Source: an uncultured Clostridia bacterium
Lineage (GTDB): Bacteria; Bacillota; Clostridia; Christensenellales; UBA1242
Reading direction: 5' to 3'
NCBI GenBank assembly: GCA_944377765.1
Contig: CALWFX010000010.1
Location: 1 to 50,497 of the forward strand
DNA: 50,497 bases
Made by a program: the position numbers and the translations under genes. Shown piece by piece: positions 1 to 9,500 of the stretch (positions are counted from its first letter, which is position 1; every line of letters starts with the position of its first letter). A model generated the notes under the pieces. It searched no databases. It saw nothing but the letters and a program-made list of their open reading frames with translations, and had not been told where the DNA came from.

Positions 1-1
1 A

Positions 2-226
2 TTGCTTCTTTGGAGATTTACAACCTATTATTTCTATTTAATTCAAGGGCTTTCAGTTATCACTTATGATACTTTATATGGAAACAAGAAATATAAGTGG
101 GTGAAAAAAAGATTGGCTTTACAGCAAGAAAGTCAAATATTTAAGAAACAACAAATTGATATGTTCCGTGCAGAAAGAAATAAAAGAAGAAAAAGAGAAA
201 AAGTGGGTAAAAATTTGTATAAATAA
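2..226 (+). CDS. C-terminal end of a probable flippase-like / lysylphosphatidylglycerol synthase TM-family membrane protein (partial)
   Basis: The reading frame is open at the window edge, so only the last 74 residues are visible and the true start lies upstream. It begins with a hydrophobic stretch (LLWRFTTYYFYLIQGL) followed by a long, strongly basic tail rich in Lys, Arg and Gln. The 'LLWRF.TYY..L..G' pattern is what I recall at the last transmembrane helix of the YbhN/MprF-type 'lysylphosphatidylglycerol synthase TM region' family (inference from memory, not an alignment). Such proteins are polytopic membrane proteins involved in lipid modification or flipping. The basic tail would be cytosolic. 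A hairpin with a T-tract starts 17 bases after the stop and probably ends its transcript. It could equally be another polytopic membrane protein. Confidence 0.5.
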   Translation: MLLWRFTTYYFYLIQGLSVITYDTLYGNKKYKWVKKRLALQQESQIFKKQQIDMFRAERNKRRKREKVGKNLYK

Positions 227-242
227 TTAAATATAAAACATT

Positions 243-281
243 CTAAGGATATGAAAAAATCTTCATATCCTTGGCTTTTTT
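243..281 (+). terminator. Rho-independent terminator-like hairpin overlapping the next start codon
   Basis: Positions 243-255 pair with 262-274 (13 pairs including one G-T wobble) around a 6-base loop, followed by a T-run at 276-281. The ATG of the next gene (251-253) and its AAGGA ribosome-binding-like bases (245-249) lie inside the 5' arm. The hairpin can therefore both end the upstream transcript and mask the next gene's start in read-through RNA. Confidence 0.7.
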
Positions 282-787
282 CTATAATAATTTTATCGGT
301 TTTATTGGTAATTTCTTTAATTTTAGGATTTACAGGTTATTTTTTTTCATTGTCTATGATGAAAACTTCAAGTGATTTAAGTTTGGGAGATACTGTTTGT
401 TTAAATGTTGAACCGAATGAAGCAAGTGTTGTTAGTTTTACATTTGATGGAAATTATCTTCCAGGAGAAGTTTTGCCACAGGTAATCCAAATTAAAGCGA
501 ATAATATTGACAAAAATTTAAAAGTTCGCGTGAAATCTGAAGCATACACTGAAAATGGTGTGATACAATTTGATTTTGTAACAACTGACGAATTTACAAA
601 GGGTAATGATGGTTATTTCTATTTTAACAGTGATCTTGCAGGTGGTAACAAGATAACTTTTTGTAATAGCATTGTGATGCCTGAAAAGGCTTCTTTTGTA
701 AGCAAGGAAAAATATATTTTAAGCGTTATTGTGGAAAGCCTTGATTCAAGTTTGCCAGTTGAAGAGATTTGGCAAGAAATGTTGTAA
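251..787 (+). CDS. Hypothetical single-pass membrane protein
   Basis: This is a 178-residue protein I do not recognise. Residues about 8-33 form one hydrophobic segment after a short MKKSS start, so it is either an uncleaved signal anchor or a signal peptide. The rest (about 145 residues) is a beta-looking, acidic extracytoplasmic domain with two cysteines (in the VCLNV and FCNS contexts) that could form a disulfide. The chosen ATG has AAGGA only one base upstream, which is too close to be a good site. The whole start region is buried in a terminator-like hairpin, so translation initiation is likely weak or conditional. An ATG pair near 356-361 is an alternative start but would remove the membrane segment. 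The C-terminus ends in 'LPVEEIWQEML', with no sorting motif. Confidence 0.6.
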   Translation: MKKSSYPWLFSIIILSVLLVISLILGFTGYFFSLSMMKTSSDLSLGDTVCLNVEPNEASVVSFTFDGNYLPGEVLPQVIQIKANNIDKNLKVRVKSEAYTENGVIQFDFVTTDEFTKGNDGYFYFNSDLAGGNKITFCNSIVMPEKASFVSKEKYILSVIVESLDSSLPVEEIWQEML

Positions 788-792
788 TTTTA

Positions 793-822
793 TTGGACTT
801 TTTTCTTTAATTAGGGTAAAAT
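793..822 (+). promoter_or_regulatory. Candidate sigma-A promoter
   Basis: TTGGAC (793-798) and TAAAAT (817-822) are separated by 18 bases, and the start codon at 841 follows with a GAGG ribosome binding site. The boxes are imperfect but correctly spaced, and they sit directly upstream of the next gene. Confidence 0.4.
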
Positions 823-840
823 TAATTTATGAGGTAAGAG

Positions 841-1158
841 ATGGAAGAAAAGAAAAATTTGCCAAAACCACCAACAGGTGTTGTGCCACCAAGACCACCA
901 ATTATTAATAAGGAAGAAAGTGTTGAACAAAATGAGTCTATAGATAATACTGCGAATAAAGAGTCATTACAAACACCAGAGTCACTAGCTGTTCAAGATA
1001 AATCACAACAACAACCTGAAATAAATGACAATTCTGAGCAAAAAGATAAGCCAGCGAAAAAAGAAAAGGTTTGGAACAGGAAGCCACTTCTTTGGTCAGG
1101 CATAGTCTTGTCGATTGCTTTAGTTGGTGCATTGATATTCTTTTTGGTGGCTTTATAA
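841..1158 (+). CDS. Small C-tail-anchored protein with disordered proline/glutamine-rich N-terminus
   Basis: The protein has 105 residues. The first 75 or so are low-complexity and hydrophilic (Pro-rich 'PKPPTGVVPPRPP', then Glu, Gln, Asn and Lys), followed by a basic stretch (KKEKVWNRK) and a single C-terminal hydrophobic helix of about 22 residues ending at the last residue. By the positive-inside rule the N-terminal tail should be cytosolic. GAGG lies six bases before the ATG. No family is recognised; the architecture resembles small membrane anchors or scaffolds. A strong hairpin terminator follows 19 bases after the stop, so this is the last gene of its transcript. Confidence 0.65.
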   Translation: MEEKKNLPKPPTGVVPPRPPIINKEESVEQNESIDNTANKESLQTPESLAVQDKSQQQPEINDNSEQKDKPAKKEKVWNRKPLLWSGIVLSIALVGALIFFLVAL

Positions 1159-1177
1159 TTTTAAACTAAAATCTTTA

Positions 1178-1219
1178 AAAAACAACATAATTTTTATGTT
1201 GTTTTTATTTTTTTTAGTT
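1178..1219 (+). terminator. Rho-independent terminator
   Basis: A 13-base stem (1178-1190 with 1194-1206) with a three-base loop and a long following T-run (1207-1215 with one interruption). It follows the stop codon of the preceding gene. Confidence 0.8.
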
Positions 1220-1231
1220 AATAATTTCCAT

Positions 1232-1684
1232 ATGAAAAAATTAATTGTATTTTTAATCATTTGTATATTTTTGCCACTCACTGCTTTCACTAAAAATGAA
1301 CTTTTACCACTTTTTATCTATGATAAAGTAAAACAGGTTTGCGTAACTGTTGACAACTCAGGCGAAAGTTATGAGAATGAGATTGAAATGGGAAACAAAA
1401 AATTTGTTTATTTAACAAAAGAAGAAGGAAAAGAACTTGTTAAAAAGAAAAAGATTTTTGGAATTCAATTCTATTTAGAAGATGTTTCGTTTGAAGATAT
1501 TTTAGATATTATGCAAGCAAAGGTTGTTAAAACACAAAATATTGAAGAAATTGATGTTATCTATGCTTACACTCCACTTTATCAAGATAGTATTTATATT
1601 GATGGCAAAAAAGTTAATTTACAAATAGCGTTAAAAGACCACGAAATCATTGCAGGTTTACCGCTGATTTTAACAGGATATTAA
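1232..1684 (+). CDS. YwmB-like secreted protein (tentative)
   Basis: The protein has 150 residues. The N-terminus (MKKLIVFLIICIFLPLTAFTK) is a classical signal peptide, so I place the start at 1232; the in-frame ATG at 1196 lies inside a terminator stem and would add hydrophobic residues of no clear use. The C-terminal end, with 'VNLQIALKDHEIIAGLPLILTGY', resembles the end of YwmB-family proteins, in which a beta strand leads to a 'G.P.I...Y' terminus (recalled pattern, not aligned). The position supports the idea: in Bacillus, ywmB lies just before murAA-spoIID-spoIIQ, and a SpoIIQ-like gene follows here 66 bases later, although spoIID itself is absent. No ribosome binding site is visible, so the start is uncertain. 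Confidence 0.45.
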   Translation: MKKLIVFLIICIFLPLTAFTKNELLPLFIYDKVKQVCVTVDNSGESYENEIEMGNKKFVYLTKEEGKELVKKKKIFGIQFYLEDVSFEDILDIMQAKVVKTQNIEEIDVIYAYTPLYQDSIYIDGKKVNLQIALKDHEIIAGLPLILTGY

Positions 1685-1701
1685 AAAATATAAAAATTTA
1701 T

Positions 1702-1731
1702 GTATAAACATTTTAATATAAGGCAATATTT
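1702..1731 (+). promoter_or_regulatory. Candidate sigma-F (forespore) promoter for the spoIIQ-like gene
   Basis: GTATA (1702-1706) matches the sigma-F -35 consensus GYATA. After exactly 15 bases, GGCAATATTT (1722-1731) matches GGNNANAHTR at all but the last position. B. subtilis spoIIQ is under sigma-F control (established). Transcription would start about 1737, just before the GGAGG site at 1739-1743. Confidence 0.55.
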
Positions 1732-1750
1732 CATGCATGGAGGAAAAGGT

Positions 1751-2311
1751 ATGGAAATCAACAATGCAAACAAATTAAAAAATTTTTTCAAAAGATATGG
1801 AGTTTTTGTTCTTGCTGGAGTTTTTGTTGTTGCAATTGCTTTAACTATCACTTTTACAGCAATAGACAAAGGAAGTCAAGTTTCAACTCTTAATTTACAA
1901 TTTGATGAGCCAATGAATAATGCAATGATAATAAAAGATTATTCAGACACAGAGTTACAATATAACGAAGTTTTAGATAGATGGGAAGCACATCTTGGAA
2001 TTGATTTCACAAGCGATGACACTTCAGTGTTTTCTGTTTTAGATGGAACTATAACAAGTGTAACAAACAATTCTTTGGAAGGATATGTGGTTGAAATTAC
2101 CCATGAAGGTGGCTTTGTAAGCATTTATTCATCTCTTGATGAGAATGTGCTTGTTGAAGAAGGGGATAAAATTTTGAAAGGGGAACAGATTGGAAATGCA
2201 TCATCTTCTGCCACAAACGAATATGAAGATGGCAACAGACTTCATTTTTGCCTATTAAAAGATGGTGTTGAAGTTGACCCTAACAATTATTTAGACTTGC
2301 AAAACAAATAA
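1751..2311 (+). CDS. spoIIQ: SpoIIQ-like membrane-anchored M23 (LytM) domain protein, degenerate zinc site
   Basis: The protein has 186 residues: a short basic cytosolic start, one transmembrane helix (about 17-38), then an extracytoplasmic M23/LytM-type domain. In the family, SpoIIQ is made in the forespore and binds SpoIIIAH across the intermembrane space during engulfment. The H81-x3-D85 motif ('HLGIDF') is present, but the second zinc motif HxH reads R163-L-H165, so one metal ligand is lost and the domain is probably non-catalytic, as in B. subtilis SpoIIQ, which is degenerate at a different ligand. The start at 1751 has GGAGG at seven bases' spacing; an in-frame ATG at 1700 lies upstream of the promoter match. 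A sigma-F-like promoter precedes it and spoIIID lies two genes downstream. Another M23 protein cannot be fully excluded. Confidence 0.75.
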   Translation: MEINNANKLKNFFKRYGVFVLAGVFVVAIALTITFTAIDKGSQVSTLNLQFDEPMNNAMIIKDYSDTELQYNEVLDRWEAHLGIDFTSDDTSVFSVLDGTITSVTNNSLEGYVVEITHEGGFVSIYSSLDENVLVEEGDKILKGEQIGNASSSATNEYEDGNRLHFCLLKDGVEVDPNNYLDLQNK

Positions 2312-2318
2312 AAAAATC

Positions 2319-2345
2319 AAAGCACTTTTAAAAGTGCTTTGTTAC
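2319..2345 (+). terminator. Palindromic hairpin after the spoIIQ-like gene
   Basis: A perfect 22-base palindrome at 2319-2340 lies eight bases after the stop. It can form a hairpin, but the T-tract that follows is short and broken (GTTACAT), so it is a weak terminator at best. Confidence 0.45.
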
Positions 2346-2511
2346 ATAAAATTTTTAAAAACAGTATAAAAATGCATAAAATTTTGAAATTTTTGTTGAA
2401 AATTAACAAATTTTTACTATTTTTTATTTATATCATACATAATTAGTGTTTTTATTGAAAAAATTTATATTTAAAATATTTTAAATAATCAGTGAAACTT
2501 TGTTAAATTAG

Positions 2512-2539
2512 TTGCAAAATCTTGCTAAGATATGATAAT
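2512..2539 (+). promoter_or_regulatory. Candidate sigma-A promoter for acpP
   Basis: TTGCAA (2512-2517) and GATAAT (2534-2539) are 16 bases apart. A perfect TATAAT also occurs at 2541-2546 but its distance to the -35 is too long (23), so the exact -10 is ambiguous. The rest of the 251-base space from 2312 to 2562 is AT-rich with no other clear signal except the palindrome at its left end. Confidence 0.4.
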
Positions 2540-2562
2540 ATATAATCATAGCGGAGGGCAAA

Positions 2563-2793
2563 ATGATTATTGAAAAAGTTAAACAATTAGTTGCAGAACA
2601 ACTTGGTCTTGATGTAAACACAATTAAGGACGATTCTAATATTTTGGAGGATTTGGGCGCAGATTCATTGGATATTATTGAAATGTTGATGACTCTTGAA
2701 GATGAATATGGGGTAACAATTCCAGATGATAAAATAAATCAAGTTAAAACAATAAGTGACATTGCACAACTTATTGAAGATTGCAAAAAGTAA
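2563..2793 (+). CDS. acpP: Acyl carrier protein
   Basis: This is a 76-residue acidic protein of the normal acyl carrier protein length. Serine 35 in the diagnostic 'DLGADSLDIIEML' motif is the site of 4'-phosphopantetheine attachment by AcpS. The protein carries growing acyl chains in type II fatty acid synthesis in the cytosol. The helix pattern, the 'E.EY...IPD' segment of helix III and the acidic composition are all typical. GGAGG lies before the ATG with seven bases of spacing. It stands alone between its own promoter and a terminator rather than in a fab or plsX operon, which is the only mildly unusual point. Identification is secure; which ACP role it serves, if the genome has several, cannot be told. 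Confidence 0.93.
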   Translation: MIIEKVKQLVAEQLGLDVNTIKDDSNILEDLGADSLDIIEMLMTLEDEYGVTIPDDKINQVKTISDIAQLIEDCKK

Positions 2794-2827
2794 GAATACA
2801 TATTTGTATTTTATCTGAGATGTTTTT

Positions 2828-2855
2828 AAAGATTGCTGAGTGCAATCTTTTTTTT
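2828..2855 (+). terminator. Rho-independent terminator after acpP
   Basis: A nine-base stem (2828-2836 with 2842-2850), a five-base loop, and a T-run continuing to 2855. Confidence 0.85.
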
Positions 2856-2881
2856 ATGTAAATAGGCATTGACAAATTTTT

Positions 2882-2910
2882 GCATATTTCGACAAATTCT
2901 CTCATAAAGT
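2882..2910 (+). promoter_or_regulatory. Candidate sigma-E (mother-cell) promoter for spoIIID
   Basis: GCATATT (2882-2888) is an exact match to the sigma-E -35 consensus KMATATT. After 14 bases, CATAAAGT (2903-2910) matches CATACAHT at six of eight positions. spoIIID is a sigma-E gene in B. subtilis (established), so the match is where it is expected. Confidence 0.6.
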
Positions 2911-2932
2911 TTTTTATGGGAGGAGAATGTTT

Positions 2933-3190
2933 ATGAAGGCATATATTGAAGAAAGAACTCTTCAAGTTGCAAACTATGTTGCAGAAACTCATGATACAAT
3001 AAGAACAACGGCAAAAAATTTTAATTTGTCTAAAAGCACAGTGCATTATGATTTGTCAAATCGATTAAAGAAAGTTGACAAGAATTTGTATGGTAAAGTG
3101 AAAAAAATTTTGGATAACAATTTTGCAGAAAAACATATTCGTGGTGGAGAGTCGACCAAAAGAAAATATGAAAAAGAAATGGGCTTATAA
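2933..3190 (+). CDS. spoIIID: Sporulation transcription factor SpoIIID
   Basis: The protein has 85 residues from the chosen start. It contains 'YIEERTLQVANYV', then a helix-turn-helix 'TTAKNFNLSKSTVHYDLSNRL', and the family's C-terminal 'KHIRGGESTKRKY' basic segment. SpoIIID is a small DNA-binding protein that activates and represses mother-cell genes between the sigma-E and sigma-K stages. I prefer the ATG at 2933 (MKAYIEERT, ribosome site GGGAGG nine bases away) over the one at 2927, which is only three bases from that site. A sigma-E-type promoter sits 23 bases upstream. In Bacillus, spoIIID lies close to spoIIQ-spoIID and mbl; here acpP sits between it and the SpoIIQ-like gene. Confidence 0.93.
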   Translation: MKAYIEERTLQVANYVAETHDTIRTTAKNFNLSKSTVHYDLSNRLKKVDKNLYGKVKKILDNNFAEKHIRGGESTKRKYEKEMGL

Positions 3191-3241
3191 TTAAAAATAA
3201 GAGAAAAAAATAAAAATAAATAAAAATTATTAAAAAAGCAT

Positions 3242-3300
3242 AAAAATATTGAAAAAAATTAAAAAAAATGATTAAAAAACTAATTTTTTCAATATTTTTT
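3242..3300 (+). terminator. Long A/T hairpin, probable terminator of spoIIID
   Basis: Positions 3242-3261 pair with 3281-3299 with one bulged base and a loop of about 19 bases; a T-rich stretch follows. Stability rests on A-T pairs only, so it is moderate evidence. Confidence 0.5.
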
Positions 3301-3444
3301 ATTTTTTATAACAATTTTTCAAATATTTTAAAGCCAGAAAATAAGATTTTTTTAAATTTTAAACCTTATTTTTTGCGTAAAATTTAAAGTATTTTTTTTT
3401 AAAAATGAATAAAAAATTATTTTATTTATTGTTTTTCTATTTGT

Positions 3445-3474
3445 TTGACTTTTTTTCGTCTATTAATTTATAAT
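3445..3474 (+). promoter_or_regulatory. Sigma-A promoter of the giant lipoprotein gene
   Basis: TTGACT (3445-3450) and TATAAT (3469-3474) with an 18-base spacer. The predicted start near 3481 gives a leader of about 68 bases before the ATG at 3549, which has AAGGAGG just upstream. Confidence 0.65.
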
Positions 3475-3548
3475 TATAATATATAATTTTTACTTACATA
3501 TTTTGATTAAATTTTACTTCATTTGCAAATAGTAAATAAGGAGGCTTC

Positions 3549-6500
3549 ATGAAAAAAATCGCATTTGGTTTTTTAACTGTATTGATGCTTTTAGGAGGAG
3601 TTATTCTTTCGGCTTGTGGCGAAAAGAATATATATCTTTCTGTGTCTTCTTCGGAAGTTGTTATTTATACAAATTATGAGAATTCAGAATTCAACTATCA
3701 GCGTGCAAATGTTTCTGTTACTCTTGAAGGCTCAGAAGATGGAGTTGGACTTCAAATTGAATCTGGAAAAGACATAATTAAATGCACATCTCCTGAAAAA
3801 GATAGACAAGGAAATTATAATTTTACTATTGAAGAAATTGGAGAAAAAAGCGGTAAGGCTCAAATTAAAGTTTATTCAATTGAAGATCCTTCAATTTACA
3901 AATATGTTAATGTAACTTCTTATACATACCTTACAAAATATCAAGCACTTGACCTTAAAGATGAGGATGGAAGAAGTGGGCTTTATGTAATTAAAGGAGC
4001 ATCTCAAGACTTAACACCTTCAAAATATTTTAATTTTTTGCCAAGTGAAGCGAATGTTGTTGATACAATTTGGACTTTTCAAGGTGGTGATGGACAAGAT
4101 AGTGGACTTACAACTTTGCAGTATGATGGCGATATTATAGCGGAAATTGTGGACAATAAGACCTTGGTGGTTTATGATGAATGTTTTTATCCCACCATAA
4201 CATTGTTTGCTTCTTTTGAAAGACAAACATCAATTTTTGAAACTGTAACTTTTCAAGTTATTGACAGTTCAAGCATAACTTCATTTAAACTTGGCGACAC
4301 AACTTTAATTTCTCAAGATACAACAACAGGCGATATTATTTACGATAATTTTATGGCTGATTTAGTGAGAAATGATGCAAACAATTCTTCTGTTCAAGGT
4401 CAGATGGTTATTTCCACTTTTGACAAAAATATTGAATTGGATGTTGAAGCATATTTTTTAAATTCTAATGGAACTAAATCATATATTGAAAATTATGAAG
4501 ACTACTTTAAACTTGATGTGCAATATTTACCATATAACGATGTAACAGAAGAGATGACAATTAATTTCACTCTTGATGCTCTTTATGACGATTCTTCATT
4601 TGAAATGAAATATGGCGATATCCATATAAACTTTGTTTTAAAATATAGCGAATACACCTACTCAATCAACACTTCTAATTGCGATATTAAACTTAATACT
4701 TACTTTATTCCTGAAAGTATTTTGGTTAGAGATGGCGGAGTTAGCAATATTGGCGGAAACACAATAGATTTATATTCTCAATATTTTTCTTCCTATGGTT
4801 ATGAAATTAATGTTAATGTTTACCCTGATGATGTTGCTTTGAAAGATAGCACCTTTAAGATTAGCATTGATAACGCACATGAAATGGTTAATGATGAAGA
4901 TTATTTTGTGAAAATTTATTACAAAGATAATCCAACAAGACAAGTTAAATTTACAAGGGTGGAAAACACTGACACCTTTGTTTCAGAAGCAATTGCAAAT
5001 GGCACAAGTTTATATTTTACAAGTGGAAACATTTCAAGTAAGTCAGGTCTTAAAATAGATTTTTATGCATCTGCAAATCCATATAATGCCATTCAGTCAA
5101 TTTATGCCAATTTGTTTAAAATTTCAGAGTCTTCTATAATGAAAGTTATGGAAATTGACACCGAAACAGGAGAAACAGAAGATTTTAATTTTGACCAAAC
5201 TTTCTATATTTCTTCTTCTGAAACTTCTTTAAAAACAAAAGAATTTAATTTAAGAATTATGGGAATGGCTTCAATTGCAGGCTTGGAACTTGACTATGAA
5301 CAAAGTCGCAATTTTTCAATTTCAATGGAAATGACTGATAGTTTTGAAGATACTGAAGATGTTAACAACTCTTATGTTGATATTAAGGTAACAATTAGTT
5401 TAACAAGAAGCAATTTTGCTCAAGATTTTAAATTTTCTTTGAAACATAAAACTGGTTTACAATCTGAAATATTTAATATTTCAAGTTTTGCACCAATTGA
5501 AAAGGCAGAAGTTGTTTGTGCTGATGGTGGTTTCACAAATATATATGAGCAAGAGTATTTGGAACAAAACTTTGTTGCAGATATTGATGATGGAAACTTC
5601 ACAATTGCAGATTCCACAATTGTTGATAACTCTCTTTCAAGTTTATTAATTTCAGCAGGCTCTAATGTTGCAATTAATTTGGATTACAACAGTGCCACAT
5701 TAAATCTTGCAAACAACACTGCGGGTTACTACTTTGCTTACTTAGACTATGAAGCATTTGCGAGTCATGACCAAAATCTTGGACTTGATGGCGACACATT
5801 GACTGAAAGATTTAACAATTTGCAGTTTACTGACAGTTTGGATAACCTTACATATTTACCAATTTTTGAAAGTGCTTTTTCAACTTTAAATAACACATAT
5901 TTCTCATACACAAATGGCCAGTTTAAGGTTAGCGATAAAGAATTTGTTGTATATGTTATGGTTGTGTTTAATGGCTATAACGAATTGCATCAAGATTTAA
6001 ATTTGGTTCGTTTCTTTAGATTGGAAAGTTTTTATCCTGTTGACTCACTTAGAAGTGATATAACTGATTTGGAACTTTATTCAAAAGAAAGTTTGAGTGT
6101 TAGCGATGAGAATTTGTCTTATGCTAATGTCAATGTTACTCTTCGTTTAGATGGAAAACTTCCAACCTATTCTGACCTTTCATATTTTTCAATCTCTCTT
6201 GGTAATGGAACTTATTGCAAGGGAGAAGATGAAAGTGGAACTTTCAAGGAAAGAGCATCTCTTACTTGTGTTTCAATTTATAATGACTATGTTTCTCTTT
6301 CAAACTTTAGAGTGGATGAAAGAACTGGTGTTTTGTCATTCAGAATAAGTGCAAATTCAACAAGGTTACAAAGTAGAGTTAGAGATGTTATCACTCTTTA
6401 CTATAATTTTAAGAGTGTGGAAATTCCAACTAACATAAATTTAACAATACTTCAGGCTAATCGTGTGGAAAATGTTACATGGATAAATGAAACTGAAGAT

Positions 6501-9500
6501 AGTGAGATATACTTGAATATTGCAACAGATAATGTTGAAGAGCAAACTTTCACAATTTCAACTTCAATTTCGCCAGATGATGCTTATAACAGAAAACTTA
6601 CAAATTATTATCATCCACTTAACAACAATTCCAGTGTTTTAGACATAAACACAACTTCAACTGGGCAATCTTTCACTCTTACAATTGGAAATCAAAATGA
6701 AGGTGGTTATGGATATTTATATCTCCTTCCAGAAGATATGGTTAAAAATGTTGATAGTATAAGAAAAATTGTTTATTATGGACTTGATGACGAAGGTAAT
6801 TTAAGCACACAGGCAGAATATATTTCTCTTTCTGAAATCAATGGTATCTATGAAGATTTGATTAATGGAACAAATGGTTATGTCAATTATTTCTTAAATA
6901 ACAACAATGAGAAAGTATACTATAAAGATGTTATTTTAAGAATTAAAGTTACAATTGCAGATGGTCAAAGCGAAGATACAGCAATAAGAATTTACTCTGC
7001 TGATGAACTTAGAAATATTGATACAAGATTGTATTATCGCATTATGAACGATCTTGAACTTACAAATTGGACACAACTTACAGAACTTCGTGGCATGATT
7101 TTTGGTAATGATGAAAACATCACTTTAACAATGTCAGGACAAAGTTTGATTGGTAATTTATATGGAACTGTTAAGAACTTAACATTTGTTGGTGCTGTTA
7201 ATGGTGGCGGTTTTGTTGCTGATAATGTTATAAGTGGTGGTGTGATTGAAAATGTTAAGGTTGATGTTCGATATGACAAGGAAAAAGCCGAATGCATACC
7301 AAGTGTTGTAAGTGGCGGTTACTATGTGGAAACAAGCCTTATTGGTAATTATATTGGTGCAATTGCTGGTAGAAATGAAGGCTTGATTACTTCTTGTTAT
7401 AACTATGGTGCAAACTTAACTGCCAGCCTTGAAAATGGTTCTTCTGTTGCTGGTGGTATTGTTGGATTAAACTATGGCAGAGTGGAAAATTGTGGCGTTG
7501 AATTTTATAAATTTACAAGTGTTGAAAGTAATCAATTCTCTGCTCTTTATATTGGTGGTATTGTTGGTGCTGTTGATTGGGGACAAGAACAAGAAGTTTC
7601 TCCAACTATCTATAATTCATATGTATATGCTTTCAGCCTTGAAAATGGAACTGTTGGAAGTGACATTGACATCAACAATGTAAGTTACACAAAACTTGTG
7701 AACTATCAAGAATCAATGGAAAGACCAAGCGAAAATGGCGATGGAAATGTTTACTTTGGCGAATTTATTGGCTACATTATGAATCTTTCTCAAAATAAGA
7801 CCATGATTGAAAATTCATTTGCTTTCCTTGGCGATTTAACAGCAAATAAAAATGCTCAAACCAATTATAGTGTTATTGGTGTTGGTGATTCAATTGAAAG
7901 TTCACCTTTGACTTTAAGAAATTCATATTTAACCAATTTTGTTGTTAAAGAAAATGCTGAAGATGGAACAAAAACTTTGGGACTTGAATTCCGCTATTTC
8001 TTAAGAAATGGAGAAAATAACATTAATTCTCCAATTACTGATGAACAAGACAGTGAAAGTGTAGAAGAAATTTATTCGGCATTCGACACAACAATTTGGG
8101 AGACAGAAAATATTGACAAAGAAGCAAACTTTGGCTTTGCATATTTGAAGAATGTTCGTCAAAATGTCAGCGTTTCAGTTGAACAGATGATTCAGAATGT
8201 TGAAGACAAAGTGCTTGCATTTACTGGTGGAGATAAGGCGGTTATCTTTAAGTATGATGTTAACGAACAAGTTGTTAGTAATGCTGTTCAGTCTGAACTT
8301 GATAGGCTTAACACAATTTCATTAACAGAACTTTTTGGAATTTCAAGTAATGAGATAAGAAGTCTTCTTGTAAGTGTGGATAGACCTGATTATCTTGATT
8401 TTACAACCAATTCTTTAAGCGTTAAAAAGACAACAACAAATCTTGCAACAAAAACTGTAACATTGACTTTGCATAGTCGTATGGATTTCAGCGAAAGCAA
8501 AACTTTTGAAATTATGATTGTTAATGCTATTCCTGAAATTTTAACAACTGTTGGAAACAATGAGGTTAAAGATGGACAAATTGTTAACATTCAAACTGGA
8601 ATTGATAATTCTAAGAAAGTTCAAATAATTTTGGATAACACAATTTATTTGAATGGACAAGAATATACTTTAACAACAAATAGTTATAATTACTTTGTTG
8701 AACTTGATAACAATTTAAATGCTGAAAATGAAAAATATATTGATGAACAAGTTTCAGGCAATGCTGTTGAGTTTATTGCAAGAAATGACAGTGGGGTTAA
8801 TTATATAAGTGCAAATATAAGTGTTGGACTTCTTAATCTTAATTCCACAGATGAAAATTCTAATGAATATGCTTTCAATGAAACAATTAAATCTCAAAGA
8901 CAAAGAAATTTATTGCTTTCATCTTATGTTGGGGCAAATTATGTTAATGCTGATCACACTATTTTAAATATCACACCTTCTGAATTTACATCCTTTAAAG
9001 TAACTATAAATTCTGATAACCCAGAAGAAGATTTAGTGCTTTACATTAACTATAACAACGAAAGATATGATGTTGAAAATGGACAAGTTAAAATTAATGA
9101 TAATTTAGTTTTGGATGTTTCATACACTTTGATTAGTTCAGATAATGGTAATTATGAATATAAAGTTCTTATTAATGTAAACAACGAATACAGGCATAAA
9201 GTTGATACAACTTATTCAATGGATATTGTTGTTAATGCTTTAAGCCAACAAAACAATAGTAATTATGCAAAAATAGTAAAATTTACAGTTGAAAAGCAAG
9301 AAATAAATGACGTTAATGTCAATGCATACACAGTTTCAAGTCGTTTTATAAGAAATAATGTTTGGTATTACACACCAAGCAATACTATATCATCGGCTCT
9401 TGTTCCAGGTGGAGAAAGCATTTTAACAATGGAAATAAGCCCAAGTTTTGCTCACTACTCTCATTTTATTGTGGAATATGAAGTAACTTCTCAAGGCACA

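Larger units (their letters stand above)
3191..3548. other. 358-base extremely AT-rich intergenic region
   Basis: Almost entirely A and T with long homopolymer runs. It holds a terminator-like hairpin at its left part (3242-3300), a second weak A/T stem around 3337-3376, and a sigma-A promoter at 3445-3474 that serves the giant gene. I see no open reading frame or structured RNA here. Confidence 0.6.

Noticed and set aside
1196..1231. Upstream ATG as start of the YwmB-like gene
   Set aside because: It lies in the 3' arm of the preceding terminator; the start at 1232 gives a proper signal peptide.
2541..2546. Perfect TATAAT before acpP as the -10 box
   Set aside because: The only fair -35 is 23 bases away; GATAAT seven bases upstream has a better spacing, so this was kept only as an alternative.
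2771..3046. A 91-codon minus-strand frame across acpP and spoIIID
   Set aside because: It covers a terminator and a sporulation promoter match and is antisense to two secure genes.
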